A DNA stretch of 64,000 nt from Ooceraea biroi (GCF_003672135.1 NC_039506.1:14508001-14572000), one strand, 5' to 3'. Positions 47,560-59,767 are shown, numbered from the stretch's first letter. The notes: generated by a model not told the origin, from the sequence alone. Made by a program: numbers and translations.

Positions 47560-47923
47560 ACTGCTTTAAATGACTTTCCTTCCTTCGTTCATATACATAT
47601 TCGTCGTTTATATCTTTCAATATTCAAAATAACTACTATATTTGCAAAATTTCTTTTGTTAATAACTTTTTCATAAACAACGATCGACGACTAAAATCTA
47701 GTGCGGGTTATTCGAGAAGGTGACCTTTGTAATATATGTCGATATTATGTTCTTGGTTCGCGTAGACAGCTGACAATTCGTGCAAAATCATTCAACTTCT
47801 TTTGTTAATAACTTTTTAGCAAACAACGAGCGACGGCTAAAACCTCTTGAAGGTCACTCAGGAGGGCATTATATGTCAAGGTCAAGGTCATCGGGGCAGG
47901 CTCCCCTCATCGGAATATTTACC

Positions 47924-48036
47924 AAATAATGATATCAACAACTCAGAACTCCTCGGAAAAAGAAAAAATGTCTAAGGGCTAGAATTTTTTCATTTATTAA
48001 TTTAACGAATTTTAAATCATCGAGAACTCTAGGCAT
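47924..48036 (+). repeat. 118-bp tandem repeat, interrupted last monomer
   Basis: AACTCAGAACTCCTCGG and GGGCTAGAATTTTTTCATTT resume the array of 36390-37226 after the transposon nest. Confidence 0.75.
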
Positions 48037-48978
48037 TATTAATATTGAAAAATAAAATAGTGCGCGCATAGCGCGCGCCCATGTTGTACTAGCATAAATC
48101 AATTGTATAAGATGACAACAAATCGAAATCATTGTTGCCTCTTTTCCGTGACGCTGATTGGTTATCTCGATTCGCATTGTGCGTTATGTTCAGTTTAGAT
48201 TACCATCGAGCGGCTGTCTTCGCGTGGAGGTTAATAATTTGGTAGAGTGTGATAATTGTGCATATACTAAATAATAGATATAAGATATTATTATTCGAAA
48301 ACATTAATATATTGTTGAAAATATATTGTTAAACAAATATTAAATCAATTATTTAAGATGACAATAGGTTGACTAGTTATAACAGACCAAATTTAATACG
48401 CTCTTTCACTACATGAATAGTAGGCGCATAAAAACTTTATTTTGTAATAAAGTAAAAACTATCAAAAAATATAATAACAGAATAAGCTGAGACGCATTGC
48501 CACTTATTTAATCGAGTAGTCGGCCATGAAGCACCTTTTTTTATTGATTAATAATGCATAATTTTTATATTCATTATGTCAAATCACAATCCAAGATCTA
48601 TGAGCACTTCACTGTTATGAGATGCAACATCATCGTGAGTTATCTAATTTTTGTGGTTCAACAACAAGACTATAAAGGAAATATAAAGAAATAAATATAA
48701 GAACAGCAATGTGCAATCTTATTTTTTAAAATTAATATTACTTCAACAATCTGAAACTGCTAAAGTAAGACGGATGCAAAAGTGATAAAATAATATCTAC
48801 CGGTGTGCAACTATTAAACAGTTCATCTCATATAGCAGCAGTTACACACATATATGCACGACATTTTTAAATGCCATCGCTGACGCTCGTATTCGGAACT
48901 ACTTTCAAATTCATCCAAACTTGCTATGAGCGCCTTCCTAACAAAAAGTAATAAGATGTAAAAATATTGCCGTTTATG

Positions 48979-49933
48979 TGTATAAGTGGGCGTATCCCGT
49001 TTGCACACGGAACGATTGTACACCGCACGATTGGCCACCGCACGATTGCGCACGCACATTGCACGATTGGACACCGCACTATTGTACACTGCACAATTGG
49101 ACACCACTAAAATAGATGTTCTTTCCACAGTTTTATCAATAAATTTTATTGATAATTTGGTGATATTACGATTTCCAGGGCCCCTCGATTTGACGACAGT
49201 TTCTGATAGTACTTTTAACGCTGAATAAAAAAGTATATAGGTCTTGGACTAACTGCTTTCGTTTTCGAGATAGTCGGTGTTAAAAATGACGATGGTTTCG
49301 AATAGTACTTTTTATACGATTTCGCGTGGGTTTGACAAGATTCGTATCTTAGACATTCCATGCCAATCGAGGTCCACCCTGCGAGGGGGGGTGCGGGTGG
49401 GGGGCCGAAGGCCCCCCGCACCCCCCCTTCGATGTGTGTGTGTGCGCGCGCGCAAACAAACTATGTGTATAATTTATACACACTAAATTTATACACATTA
49501 ATTGTATTAATACAATTTATGACAGGTATGACAGGTTTCCTAACCTTCATAAGTCATCTTTAACACCGAATATCTCATAAACGACAGCAGTTAGCCCTAT
49601 AATACCTATATACTTTTTTATTCAGCGTTAAAAGTACTATCAAAAACCGGCTTCAAATTGAGGGGCCCCGGAAATCGTAATATCACCAAATTATCAATAA
49701 AATTTATTGATAAAACTGTGGAAAGAACATCTATTTTAGTGGTGTCCAATTGTGCAGTGTACAATAGTGCGGTGTCCAATCGTGCAATGTGCGTGCGCAA
49801 TCGTGCGGTGGCCAATCGTGCGGTGTACAATCGTGCGGTGTCCAATCGTGCGTGTCCAATCGTGCGGTGTACAATCGTTCCATGTGCAAATGGAGGCGAC
49901 CCTGTATAAGTTACTAAGTTTTAGCGTGTCAGT
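48979..49933 (+). promoter_or_regulatory. Gene G promoter split by a foldback element
   Basis: The ancestral TATA region (compare 27823 and 28508) is interrupted. TGTATAAGT is present at 48979-48987 and again at 49903-49911 as the target duplication. The second copy puts TATAAG at 49905 in front of TCAGT (49929-49933), 26 bp from TATA T to initiator A. The leader would run to TCTAT|GCAAGT near 50173, where the other copies have GTAAGT, so this leader intron also has a GC donor. The acceptor TTTTTACAG ends at 54215. Confidence 0.5.
48988..49902. mobile_element. Foldback element, 915 bp, 9-bp TSD
   Basis: Two inverted arms of about 300-340 bp (48988-49290 and 49555-49902) made partly of short tandem units such as GTGTCCAATCGTGCG, with a GC-rich hairpin centre (about 49380-49430). 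Ends begin GGGCGTATCCC and GGGTCGCCTCC; TSD TGTATAAGT. Long arms with tandem subrepeats and a 9-bp TSD are typical of Foldback/MULE-type elements. ORFs across the arms are repeat artefacts. Confidence 0.8.
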
Positions 49934-50486
49934 AATGCGTCAGTAATGTAATATGTCGTATTCTTCAGCGGCGATTGGAAGAGTGTAACAGTTTGCCATC
50001 AATAGCAGTAATAAGTGATTTATTGTCGAAATTGAAGTTATCTAGTGCGGTTCCAACCATTAATATGTTATTAATGTACAAGGATCGTTATATGTTTTTG
50101 AAAGAAAAAAGTATTTAGCAGAAGTTTTATGATGTAAGTGCTCCTTGAATACAAGTTGGGATATAAAATCTATGCAAGTTTGCTATATTTGCTGTACATT
50201 TATTATTATTCTATTTTACAATATTATTTTTGTTTATTCCCGTGTTTGTTTATTATTTTCATACCGCATGGTTTTATCATATATTAGATTAAATTTGTGG
50301 TTTGTTTTGCATATATCAAATCGTAATCCTCATTTAGATTAAATTAGTTTCTAAATTAAATCTAACCTATGTTTTTACAATTGCTGATTTGAATGAACAA
50401 GAAGCTAAATTTTTGTCTAAAATTCTTCATCTCTTTATCAAATTATAATTGTCAGGGCAGATATTTCTGGGCTATTTCTCAATATA

Positions 50487-51396
50487 GAGGAGAATCCCCT
50501 ATTATGAGATATGCTCCTAATATGAGATAATGGGGTTTCTGCTAAACTAGTGAGCACCATCTGTTAGTTCCACCATGAACTTATTACTCTTGGTGTAAAA
50601 TGTATTTAGTGAAAAATTCATTGTTCGTTATTGCATTTAGCCTTTGCAAGAAAAGATTTGTGAAATTGTGAACATGTCAAAGGAACTTGAGGTAAGTCTT
50701 TAAACCTTGTTTATTATATAATAAGGAAATGGTTGGCAATAAATTCAGTATGCAATGATAGAGTAGAATCATAGTAACAGGAAAATACGCAATTTGTTGA
50801 ATTGCTTAATTGTAGAGGTTAGATTTCATGATCGCGGAACCGCTAGGCGTGTGGCTCGTATAATGAGATATTCAGGGTACTCTTAATATGAGATAATTAT
50901 TGCTCGAATATGAAGATTATGTAGTGTAATAAAAAGAAAGAAAATACTACTTAAGGTTAAAGAAAAGTTAATACGAATTTATATTACGAATTTTTGTGTA
51001 TTTAATTTTTATAGAATCTGACTATGGAGGTTAGAGATACGAGGAAGCGTCGACAGTGGAATCGTGAAGATTTGGCGAAGGCTGTGGCAGCAGTATTTTT
51101 ATAAAACTATCTAATAAAGTTTTTTAATTGCAATACTGATGTATTTTGCACTTTTAACATTGATTTCTCGAAGTATCTTATATTAGGAGCACACTTTCTC
51201 GATCCTGCGTAAAGCTCTTTTTTCAAATTTTTTTAATTTTCAGAAAAAATAATATTTAAATTAGATTTTTCATTTTACCAACCTAAAGCTTATTAAATTT
51301 TCTTCAAGATAACGTATTGCATTTTTAAATTCTGCCTATAGATTTCCTTACATTCGGCAAAATCGATATGGTATCTCATAATCGGGGACTTTCCTC
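50487..51396 (+). mobile_element. pogo/Tigger-like deletion derivative, 910 bp
   Basis: TIRs GAGGAGAATCCCCTATTATG and inverted GAGGAAAGTCCCCGATTATG, flanked by TA (50485-50486 and 51397-51398). The homologous site before F (about 29101) has one TA. Two possible exons survive: MSKELE|GTAAGT near 50674-50692 and, after TTATAG at 51014, NLTMEVRDTRKRRQWNREDL, which resembles the start of a Psq-type HTH of pogo/Tigger transposases, then a stop. The rest of the transposase is missing. Confidence 0.75.
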
Positions 51397-51607
51397 TAAT
51401 ATATTCTCTAAAGATATATATACTATCTATTAGCTGATAGCAAGATTAATTCAATAATACAGAAGAACATAATCTTCAAATGACCTTGAGCCAAAAAATT
51501 GGTAAAAATAGTGCACGAAATTTCAAGTGCAGATACATAATAAATTTATTTTTGCAGATATTCAATATGGCAATAGTTTATATATAGTTTCATAATAAAT
51601 TACTATA

Positions 51608-51893
51608 TACAGGGTGTTTCACATAAGGGTAAAAACCTTTCGCCCACAAGCGTGCGACGAGATGCGACCGCCTAGCGATCGAGATTGCTAGACGCGCCTG
51701 CCTAACCATTGCCACTTGTGATAAACAACTCCCTTTACATTCGGCGGTAGGCCGGCCTAATACAGCGATTTTTAATAATTAATAACTCGTTAACTATTGC
51801 GCAAATCACAAAATGGTACAGGACTTTTTAATTCAATCTGACATGAACTACCTGTGGACGAAAGGTTTTTACCCTTATGTGAAACACCCTGTA
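51608..51893. mobile_element. Palindromic TIR element, 286 bp
   Basis: Ends TACAGGGTGTTTCACATAAG and its inverted copy ending CACCCTGTA, with TA on both sides; TIRs extend at least 35 bp. The homologous site before F (about 29302, TTACTATATCGTT) is empty. No ORF. Confidence 0.7.
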
Positions 51894-52200
51894 TATTGTA
51901 TGCTATATATCGTTACTTTCGATAATCGCGCGATTACGATATTATAGAGTTTTATAAGAAATAAGACTGATAACATGTTTACAACGTGGCAGATATCTCA
52001 GTTATAAATAGAGGAGATTTCATCGAGCTCATTAAGAAACGAAGTCCACAATCGTATTCCAATAGCAGCGATATTAAAATGTATTATCACAATATGCGCA
52101 TGGTTTCACTTACACCACGTCAATGTAATTTCTTATGTGAATCTATAATGTTACATTCCATTACGTGTTATGATAAGTTATTATAACAATGTTATACTAA

Positions 52201-53252
52201 CATAGGTAACACGTTCTGTGCCACGTGAGTCGCATATGCCCCACGCTGAACTTTCCGTTCAGGGCATAAGGAATTTTCGCTGGGAAACGGAAATTCTTGA
52301 AAAACTTGCAAAATCATGTATTGACATCTGAATAACATGTATAGCGCATTATCATGCCGTGGGTCGTTTACGCCCCACGCGGCGTGACGATCATTTCTTC
52401 CGATTTTCTTTCTTTTTCAAACTGAACATCATGATTCACCAGTCATTTCGTTGCGCGTCGTTGTGGCAACAATTAGCACTTGATTATAATTGCTGTTTAC
52501 TCAGTTCAGTTTATATAGTGTGACTATAAAGTTAAATAAATCAGAGCATATAAGGTATGTATATACTCATTTGAATGATTATAGATTTGCATATTTTTCC
52601 ATCAAATTTCGGTTTTCAGAAAACAAATTATATAATTTTTTCTCCTTATAAACAGTCATGGCATTGCAAAATGAAAATTTCTCAAGCGATGACTCTAATG
52701 TGACTCTAATGTCACTCTCACAAGTAATGAAACGCCCTATTTGTTAAATTAATTCGGTAAAATCAAATTTATTGCTTTGTTCTGTAATACATCTTAAACT
52801 CTACACCTTTTTCTTGATAATCATAAGTTTTGTTGTATTATATACAGGGTGAGCCATTTTAAACAGTCCAGTTGAATATGTCGAAAACGAGTCCGATAGA
52901 ACAAAATGTTTTAGATGAAATTTGTAGGGTTCCGAGGGGGTCAAAAGGTGGTGACCTTGTGATTTTACCAAGGTCATTTTTCGAGGACATATGAAGGTCA
53001 ACTTTGGTTTTTTAAATGGAAACTAGTATTTTTTATTGCATATTTGAAAAGATTATCGAATTTTGCATACAAAATATTTATGACTTGTGTGAGCTATGTC
53101 TAACAGTTTAGCAGTTATTCAGGCATGATGAATTTTTTAAATTTTGTTTTATTTAGTGACGAGGCATTAATCATGACACCGTGGGGCGCATACGTCCCAC
53201 GTGGCCTGAACGGAAAGTCACCAAAAATCGGTCTGGCATGGAACATGTTAAT
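52201..53252 (+). mobile_element. Probable piggyBac-like remnant
   Basis: Roughly inverted ends: GGTAACACGTTCTGTGCCACG at the left, and at the right the complement TTAACATGTTCCATGCCA. Both are followed inward by CCCCACG and TTCCGTTCAGG motifs. It interrupts sequence that is continuous before gene F. A short reading frame at about 52659 (MALQNENFSSDDSNVTLMS) could be a transposase N-terminus. A second terminus ACAGGGTGAGCC at about 52850 suggests a nested fragment. Confidence 0.4.
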
Positions 53253-53330
53253 AACAAAGTTATTACAACAAAAATGTATTATAATATGTCTATTGTGAGT
53301 ATTGACAAAGTACAACACAAATCTGCTTAC

Positions 53331-53465
53331 TTTATGCAGAAAGGTATCATATGTGACATGTTCTTGATATCCAAATCTGTCACAAATATCTTCAAAATAC
53401 TTAGAATCGAAGTGTAGAGACGGAAAAGCGTACACAATGATTAGGGCGAAGTAGAAATGTTTCAT
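53331..53465 (-). other. Possible antisense coding exon with signal peptide
   Basis: A 45-codon open segment starts MKHFYFALIIVYAFPSLHFD (hydrophobic, signal-like) and ends LHK directly before GTAAGC, a good splice donor. It lies in the predicted leader intron of gene G on the opposite strand. The homologous stretch before gene F (about 29850-29965) is disrupted by stops. No downstream exon could be identified; it may be chance. Confidence 0.2.
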
Positions 53466-55234
53466 GGTCGGGTCAGTCACTGTGCAACTCGACTATTTTT
53501 TATGGGCAACATTAAAAGACAAAGCCTGTAGCCATGTTATAACAAGAAAAGTAGATGTGAAACAGCTTTTCCTTTTTTCTAAGAGTTCTTTTAATGTTCG
53601 ATTTAAAAAATGCATAAGCAATCGTCATTTTCAACATCTGTAAAATAAATTTAAAATGAATTTATCAGGCATGTCCGAAATTTTTAGTACGTTACTTTTA
53701 ATAAATGTTTTGTTTCAGGGTCATTTGAAGTTTATATTATCATGGAACAGTGAATTCATCTTGATCTCAGCTAACACATAGTGCACATAAAAATATGTAC
53801 TACAATTTAAAAACCCCCGACATCTTAAAAAATTTTTTACAGAATTATCTCGAAAGAAAAGTTTTGTTGACTCCAATATTTCCATACAAACTGTTTAATT
53901 TCTCCGTCACACATTTTTATTTAACATTAAAAAAGAGAAACATTTATTTTAAAAGCTAATAATGTGCTAGGTGAAATTTTGTATAATACGTAAAACTTTC
54001 CGAAGCTATTACAAGGTTTTATAGTTAAAGCACCAAGTTTACGATATGTCACGTGTTTAAGATAAATATGCATTAATGTACATGGTCTATACTTCCTTGT
54101 ATAACATATATTTTTTAGCAACACAAAGCATCTTGCCAGATTATCTTCTATAATTATCTCTAATAGCCCTAAGTTAGTGTTCTTTAATAATCGCAACGAC
54201 AATTTATTTTTACAGCGTAATACAGATATTACATAAATGATATTAATCATTACAATTAATATCTGAAAGAATTGAGAGACGAAACGAAGAAAAGCTGGAC
54301 ACCATTTTACATTATCCAGTAAACGATGATTGTTGGCGTACTACTGTCATGTGCTGTTATTGCAGTGCTGTTATATTATTATGTTATCCATCTTGCAAGG
54401 TTTAGACGGCTTATCAACCTTATTCCGGGACCACAAATGTTCCCAATTTTCGGTGATGTTTCCCCTGTACTATTTAATCGTTCAGAAGGCAAGTTAAAGT
54501 TTGCAAACATTGTCAATCTGTCAACTAGCGCATAATTTGTTTATGAAACCGATCAGTGTATAGATAGTAAATTATAATAGGATAGAAAGGATGTATTTGT
54601 CTAATGCTTTGTTGGTAATAATACGTATTGAATTAAGTTTCAACAACTAAACTCAATTCCATTATCTTCAAATTTCTGAACTTGCACACACTTGAGTACT
54701 AAAATCCAATGCTTGAGTTTATCACTTTCGATTTCTAAATTTGGTTTTTTGCTATTATAGAAGATCTCTGGGATATTCTCCTGTTACGATTTAAAAGACA
54801 TCGGCCAATTTATAAACTTTGGTACTTGACAAGCGCTTACGTCCTCCTTAGCCATCCGGATGACATGCAGGTATAGTAAATTAATTGTAGATCGATGTTG
54901 TTATATAAAATCTTTCGGACACCTACGATTATTTCTATGAATGATGGTGAATAAGAACTGCATGAATGGATCTTTCCTGAAGTACACTTTTCTGAAGAAT
55001 TTCTCGCGGAGATCTCGCTCTACATTTTACTACATTTTATTATATTGAACCTTGCCCTGTTTCATGAAAATCATTTTTCTGGTTTTTCTGGTTTTAGACA
55101 ATAATGAACAATACAAAATATAACACGAAAGGCCTGGCGTATAAACTTCTTCATTCATGGTTGGGTGACGGTCTCCTCGTTAGTAAAGGTATAGTAACAT
55201 AGATTTAAAACTATCTTTCAGATCTAATATTTAA

Positions 55235-55236
55235 AC

Positions 55237-55298
<62 letters not shown>
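55235..55298. repeat. (CA)n microsatellite in intron 3 of gene G
   Basis: About 30 CA units just upstream of the mariner insertion. Confidence 0.9.
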
Positions 55299-55300
<2 letters not shown>

Positions 55301-55324
55301 AAATACAAACTTCTTCTCGATATA

Positions 55325-56612
55325 TTGGGTTATTCGGAAAGTAATTTCGTTTTTTACAAAGCGATGTCGTTAGTCGCGTTCCTCGATACTTAACCTTACT
55401 CTAAGCGGCAAATTCGTTTTATATTTTGACAACTGACATTTCAGACGTCATTTAGTATCTTATTGTGTTGCGATCTGTCAAGTAATTGTTTTTTGGCATC
55501 ACATCAAACATGGAAAATCAAAGTGAGCATTTTCATAATATTTTACTTTTTTACTACCGAAAGGATAAAAATGCAGTGCAAGCGAGAAAAAAATTGTCTG
55601 CCGTGTACGGAGAAGATGTATTGAGTGAACGTCAGTATCAGAATTGGTTTTCGAAATTTCGTACTGGAAATTTCGATTTGAAAGATGCACCACGTTCAGG
55701 TCGGCCAATTAAAGCTAATGACGAGAAAATAAAGGCTCTGGTGGATGCAAACCGTCGCATAACAACACGCGAAATTGCTGAAAAGTTAAATTTATCGAAT
55801 TCGACCGTTTACGATTATTTGAAACGCCTTGGATTCGTTTCAAAGCTCGATATTTGGGTTCCACACAATTTAAAGGAAATTGACTTGATTCGACGCATTA
55901 CCATCTGCGATTCATTGTTGAAACGTGAAGAAAATGAACCATTTTTGAAGCGAATCATAACTGGAGATGAAAAATGGATTGTTTACAACAATGTTAAGCG
56001 AAAACGATCATGGTCCAGGCAAGATGAACCTGCTCAATCGACATCCAAGGCAGATATTCATCAAAAGAAGATCATGCTTTCTGTATGGTGGGATTGGAAG
56101 GGAATCGTATTTTTCGAGCTACTACCAAGCAACCAGACGATTGATTCGAAAGTGTATTGTCGTCAGCTGGATGAATTGGATGCTGCCATCAAGCAGAAGA
56201 GACCAGAATTGGCGAATAGGAAAGGTGTCGTATTCCATCACGACAATGCCAGACCACACACAAGTTTGGTCACTCGCCAGAAGCTTTTACAGCTTGGATG
56301 GGATATGCTACCACACCCACCATACTCTCCTGATCTGGCACCATCCGATTACCATTTGTTCCGGTCTCTACAAAATTCTTTGAACAATGTAAACTTCGAT
56401 TCAAATGAAGGCGTTAAAAATCACTTGCTTCAATTTTTTGTCAATAAGGAGAAGGACTTCTATGAGCATGGAATCTTAAAGTTGCCAGAAAGATGGCGAA
56501 AGGTAGTGGAACAAAATGGCCAATACATCACTGAATAAAATTTTTTCTAAATATGAAAAAACCGCCTTTCACTTTTCCTTGAAAAAACGAAATAACTTTC
56601 CGAACAACCCAA
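55325..56612 (+). mobile_element. Full-length mariner, 1288 bp
   Basis: TIRs begin TTGGGTTATTCGGAAAGTAA and, inverted, TTGGGTTGTTCGGAAAGTTA, flanked by TA (55323-55324 and 56613-56614). Intron 3 of gene F has the empty site (CTCGATATAATTTATAC). Size and organisation are those of a complete mariner. Confidence 0.92.
55510..56538 (+). CDS. mariner transposase (DD34D), apparently intact
   Basis: 342 aa from the ATG at 55510; an upstream ATG in frame at 55486 would add eight residues, but mariner proteins start like MENQSEHF. The N-terminal paired-like HTH DNA-binding domain covers about residues 1-110, followed by the linker WVPHNL. Catalytic residues: D in TGDEKWI, D in HHDNARPH, D in SPDLAPSDYHLF with exactly 34 residues between the last two. 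No stop or frameshift. It cuts and pastes its own TIRs at TA sites. Resembles the mellifera subfamily, by impression. The copy may still be active. Confidence 0.93.
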   Translation: MENQSEHFHNILLFYYRKDKNAVQARKKLSAVYGEDVLSERQYQNWFSKFRTGNFDLKDAPRSGRPIKANDEKIKALVDANRRITTREIAEKLNLSNSTVYDYLKRLGFVSKLDIWVPHNLKEIDLIRRITICDSLLKREENEPFLKRIITGDEKWIVYNNVKRKRSWSRQDEPAQSTSKADIHQKKIMLSVWWDWKGIVFFELLPSNQTIDSKVYCRQLDELDAAIKQKRPELANRKGVVFHHDNARPHTSLVTRQKLLQLGWDMLPHPPYSPDLAPSDYHLFRSLQNSLNNVNFDSNEGVKNHLLQFFVNKEKDFYEHGILKLPERWRKVVEQNGQYITE

Positions 56613-59600
56613 TACTTTATACAAAATTCATACAAAATATTTATACAAAAATATTTTATATTTTCTGTTATTTAATGCTCATATGTGTCTGCGTACTATT
56701 AACATAAAAAACAGATTCATGAAAAAATAGATATGTTATATACTTCATACTCTTTTTAATAATAATAAACTTAAATAATTGGATAAATTTGTTATTGTGC
56801 ATCCCGTTAAAAACATCGTGATTAAAAATTTGCCAACTAATTTTTATTTCAGGAGCAAAATGGCAAGAAAGGCGGAAAATACTAACACCTGCGTTCCACT
56901 TCACTATTTTAAAAAACTTTTTTGATATTTTGGCCGAGGAAAGCAATCGTATGGTGACAGCATTACAAAATATGAAAGACTCGACTGTCCTAGATTTAGA
57001 GTCTTTCATTAGCCACCACACCTTGAATATAATATGTGGTAAAAACGAAATACCTATAATTCTAAGAAAAGAAAGAAAAGAGTCGACCGTGACTTACCTA
57101 TTATATATCTATAAAAACAAAGTTTTTAATAAAATTTTGCATTAAGCTTCTGTGATTTGTCCTATATGAACAACACTAAATTAGTATTGTTAATAACGTA
57201 TAATATATATTAAATTGATAAATGTTTATTTAATTTCAATTTACAGAAACTTCCATGGGCATTTCCTTGCGGAACATGGAAGTGGTTGAACAACAGCAGT
57301 ACCGCAAGGCACTTCATGATTTAAGTAAAATATTAGTTTACAGGTAATTATGGAATTAATAATAGTAAATTTAAAAAGTAAACTCATTGTAATACACTTA
57401 CAGACATGTAATGAAAATTATAGCAAAGTAGACAGAAACTCGTAGTGTCGTAATAGTTATAAAACACTTAAATAAGAAGTACATTTATCTTTTTATATGT
57501 ATTTCATATATATTTCTGATGATCAAATTATATATATAGATTTTTCCGTCCATGGTATCCTAGCGATAGATTATTTTGGTTTTCGTCGGAATATAAACAG
57601 CAACCTAAATGTTTGAAAGTATTACATGGTTTCACGGAAAAAGTGAGTACAACTAATATTACACATAATTATGAGAGTCCTTGAGAAAATTACACAATCT
57701 TTTCCAGCAAGAGTTTAAAAACGTTATATAATTTACATATATATTAACTTTATATGATTGACGTATGTTTGTTTGAGAATAATTCTATGTTCTATGATAA
57801 CCTTCTAACGAGCGATGAATAACGAACGTACATTTTTTACAACAGATCATTTGTTCTAGATTATTGCAGAAAGGAAACGATATCACGAATCCACTGACGG
57901 ACGATATCTAAATTTTGAAAATGAGGTAGAAGATGATTACATGATGGGAAGTATGTACAGAATAAATGCAACATTGGCGTTATCATATTAATAAAATTTT
58001 TGATTAGATCTTCTAGTTGTTTTATATGTTTAAGGTCGAAAGAAGCGCCTTGCTATGTTGGATCTCATGATAGCAGCATCCAATAATAACCAAATGAGCG
58101 ATTCGGACATCAGAGAAGAAGTTGACACTTTTATGTTTGAAGTAAATGTTTTTATCTCATTTTTTCGCAAAATATTACAAGATATCCGGAATTAATTAGA
58201 CAGGCAGATTAAAATAAGCAAACATTATCACAACTACGTCTCATGCGTTCAAACAATCATTTTCTTAGAAAATTATAATTTCTTTTTAATGTAAACAAAA
58301 ATGTGATGCGAAGAAGTTCTATGTGAAGTTCTTCAAACATAGAGATGTGATACACGTGGATTTTCAGTTAGCCTGCAACATTATTTATTTCTGTTTTTAT
58401 CGTAAAGGTATCTATCACTATAACATAACAAATGATGATAATTAGAATTAAAAAGCATGATTTTTTCTCATTAAAGGGTCACGATACCGTATCAATGGCT
58501 ATCACCTTCGCTATATTATTATTAGCCGAACATAAGGATGTGCAGGTATTTTTTATACTGAAGTACCGAATCAAAATAAATATAATAATATTCAACCGTT
58601 TACTTTACTTCGCTTTCACATTTAAGTAAACTTGTTTTAGCTATAAAGTAGTGTATTGCGGTGATTTTATCTTAATATTTAACTATACTTAATAGTTAAC
58701 TATACGAATAGTCATATTGACTGTACGAAAATCTGTTTTATGACTGTAGGATCGTGTCAGAAATGAAGTCAATGCTGTAATGGAAGAAAACGGAGGAAAA
58801 CTAACTATGACAGCGTTACAGAATCTGCCATACCTAGAGAGATGTTTGAAGGAAACGATGAGATTGTATCCTAGTGTTTATTTCATAACACGACAGTTAG
58901 AGGAAGACGTAATGCTACGTAAGCAATTAATAATTATAGCATATGTTATACATTGTTTGTATCATAGCAAAGTACAAGATATAAAGATAAGACGTAACAT
59001 AGAAATCAAGTGTTTCATATAAGTAATGAAAACTCACGATGACATTGTTCCGTAAAACAATTGTCGATGCGTTTATTGTTTGTTGCATAATATTACTAAT
59101 ATACTAAGTGCATCGTTACTGCTCTAAAAATTTATCAAAATTAATAATCTTTGATGTATAATGAATACATCAATACATGATTGACTAAAGTTATAAATTT
59201 AATTTAATACACGAAAACTGTTTTTATTTAAGTAATAATTTATACACGACTGTTTATTGTGTGCATGCACACTTAATATGTTTTTTACTTTTTAATTAAT
59301 AGTTGCTGTTGTTATTATTATAATGTGTAATATTACTGTATTCGGCTATTTTTAGAATTGTATGTCGTGCCTGCTGGAACGGAACTGCTTCTTGATATTA
59401 TACATGTCCACCAAAATCCTGATTTTGGCCAAATCCAGAGGTGTTCGATCCAGACAGATTTTTGCCAGAGCTGGTGCAAAATCGGCATCCTTTTGCTTAC
59501 ATACCGTTTAGCGCTGGTTTGCGGAATTGCATAGGTAATCTACGTGATCATAATATCTTTATGAACAAGTTGTGTACAAAGCAGATTATAACGCGTTTAT

Positions 59601-59767
59601 TCATAACAGGTCAACGATTCGCCATGATGGAGATGAAAACTGTAATTGGTACCCTGATGCACAACTTTAACTTGGAGTCCATTGGTCACTTGAAAGATGT
59701 TCGATGTTCAGCCAATATAATTATTCGCATTGGACAACTAACACGCGTGAAATTCATCCCAATCTAA

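Larger units (their letters stand above)
37227..47923. mobile_element. Long-TIR DNA element with 8-bp TSD, split by Copia
   Basis: Ends GGTAAATATTCCGATGAGGG and its inverted copy, flanked by AAATAATG (37219-37226 and 47924-47931). The inverted homology continues for about 160-180 bp on each side. Without the Copia insertion it is about 950 bp. No transposase seen. An 8-bp TSD fits hAT, P or Merlin types; not assigned. Confidence 0.75.
54326..59767 (+). pseudogene. CYP4: CYP4 gene G, 12 exons with frameshift in exon 11
   Basis: Exons: 54326-54488, 54761-54870, 55098-55188, 56853-57038, 57247-57343, 57540-57642, 57860-57950, 58035-58141, 58477-58545, 58750-58918, 59356-59534, 59610-59767. Exons 1-10 and 12 have the lengths and phases of the intact genes. 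Exon 11 is 179 nt instead of 180: one T is missing around 59422-59426 (CCTGATTTTGGCC), shifting the frame before FDPDRF and the heme cysteine. The heme loop in the ancestral frame would read FSAGLRNCIG (L for S). Intron 3 carries a mariner (55325-56612) and a (CA)n tract. GC donor in intron 1. As it stands no heme-binding P450 can be made; a single-base assembly error in a T run is the alternative. Confidence 0.82.

Noticed and set aside
49618..49909. ORFs with repeated NRAVSNRA or TARLATARL units
   Set aside because: They translate the tandem subrepeats of the foldback element arms and occur on both arms in opposite orientation.
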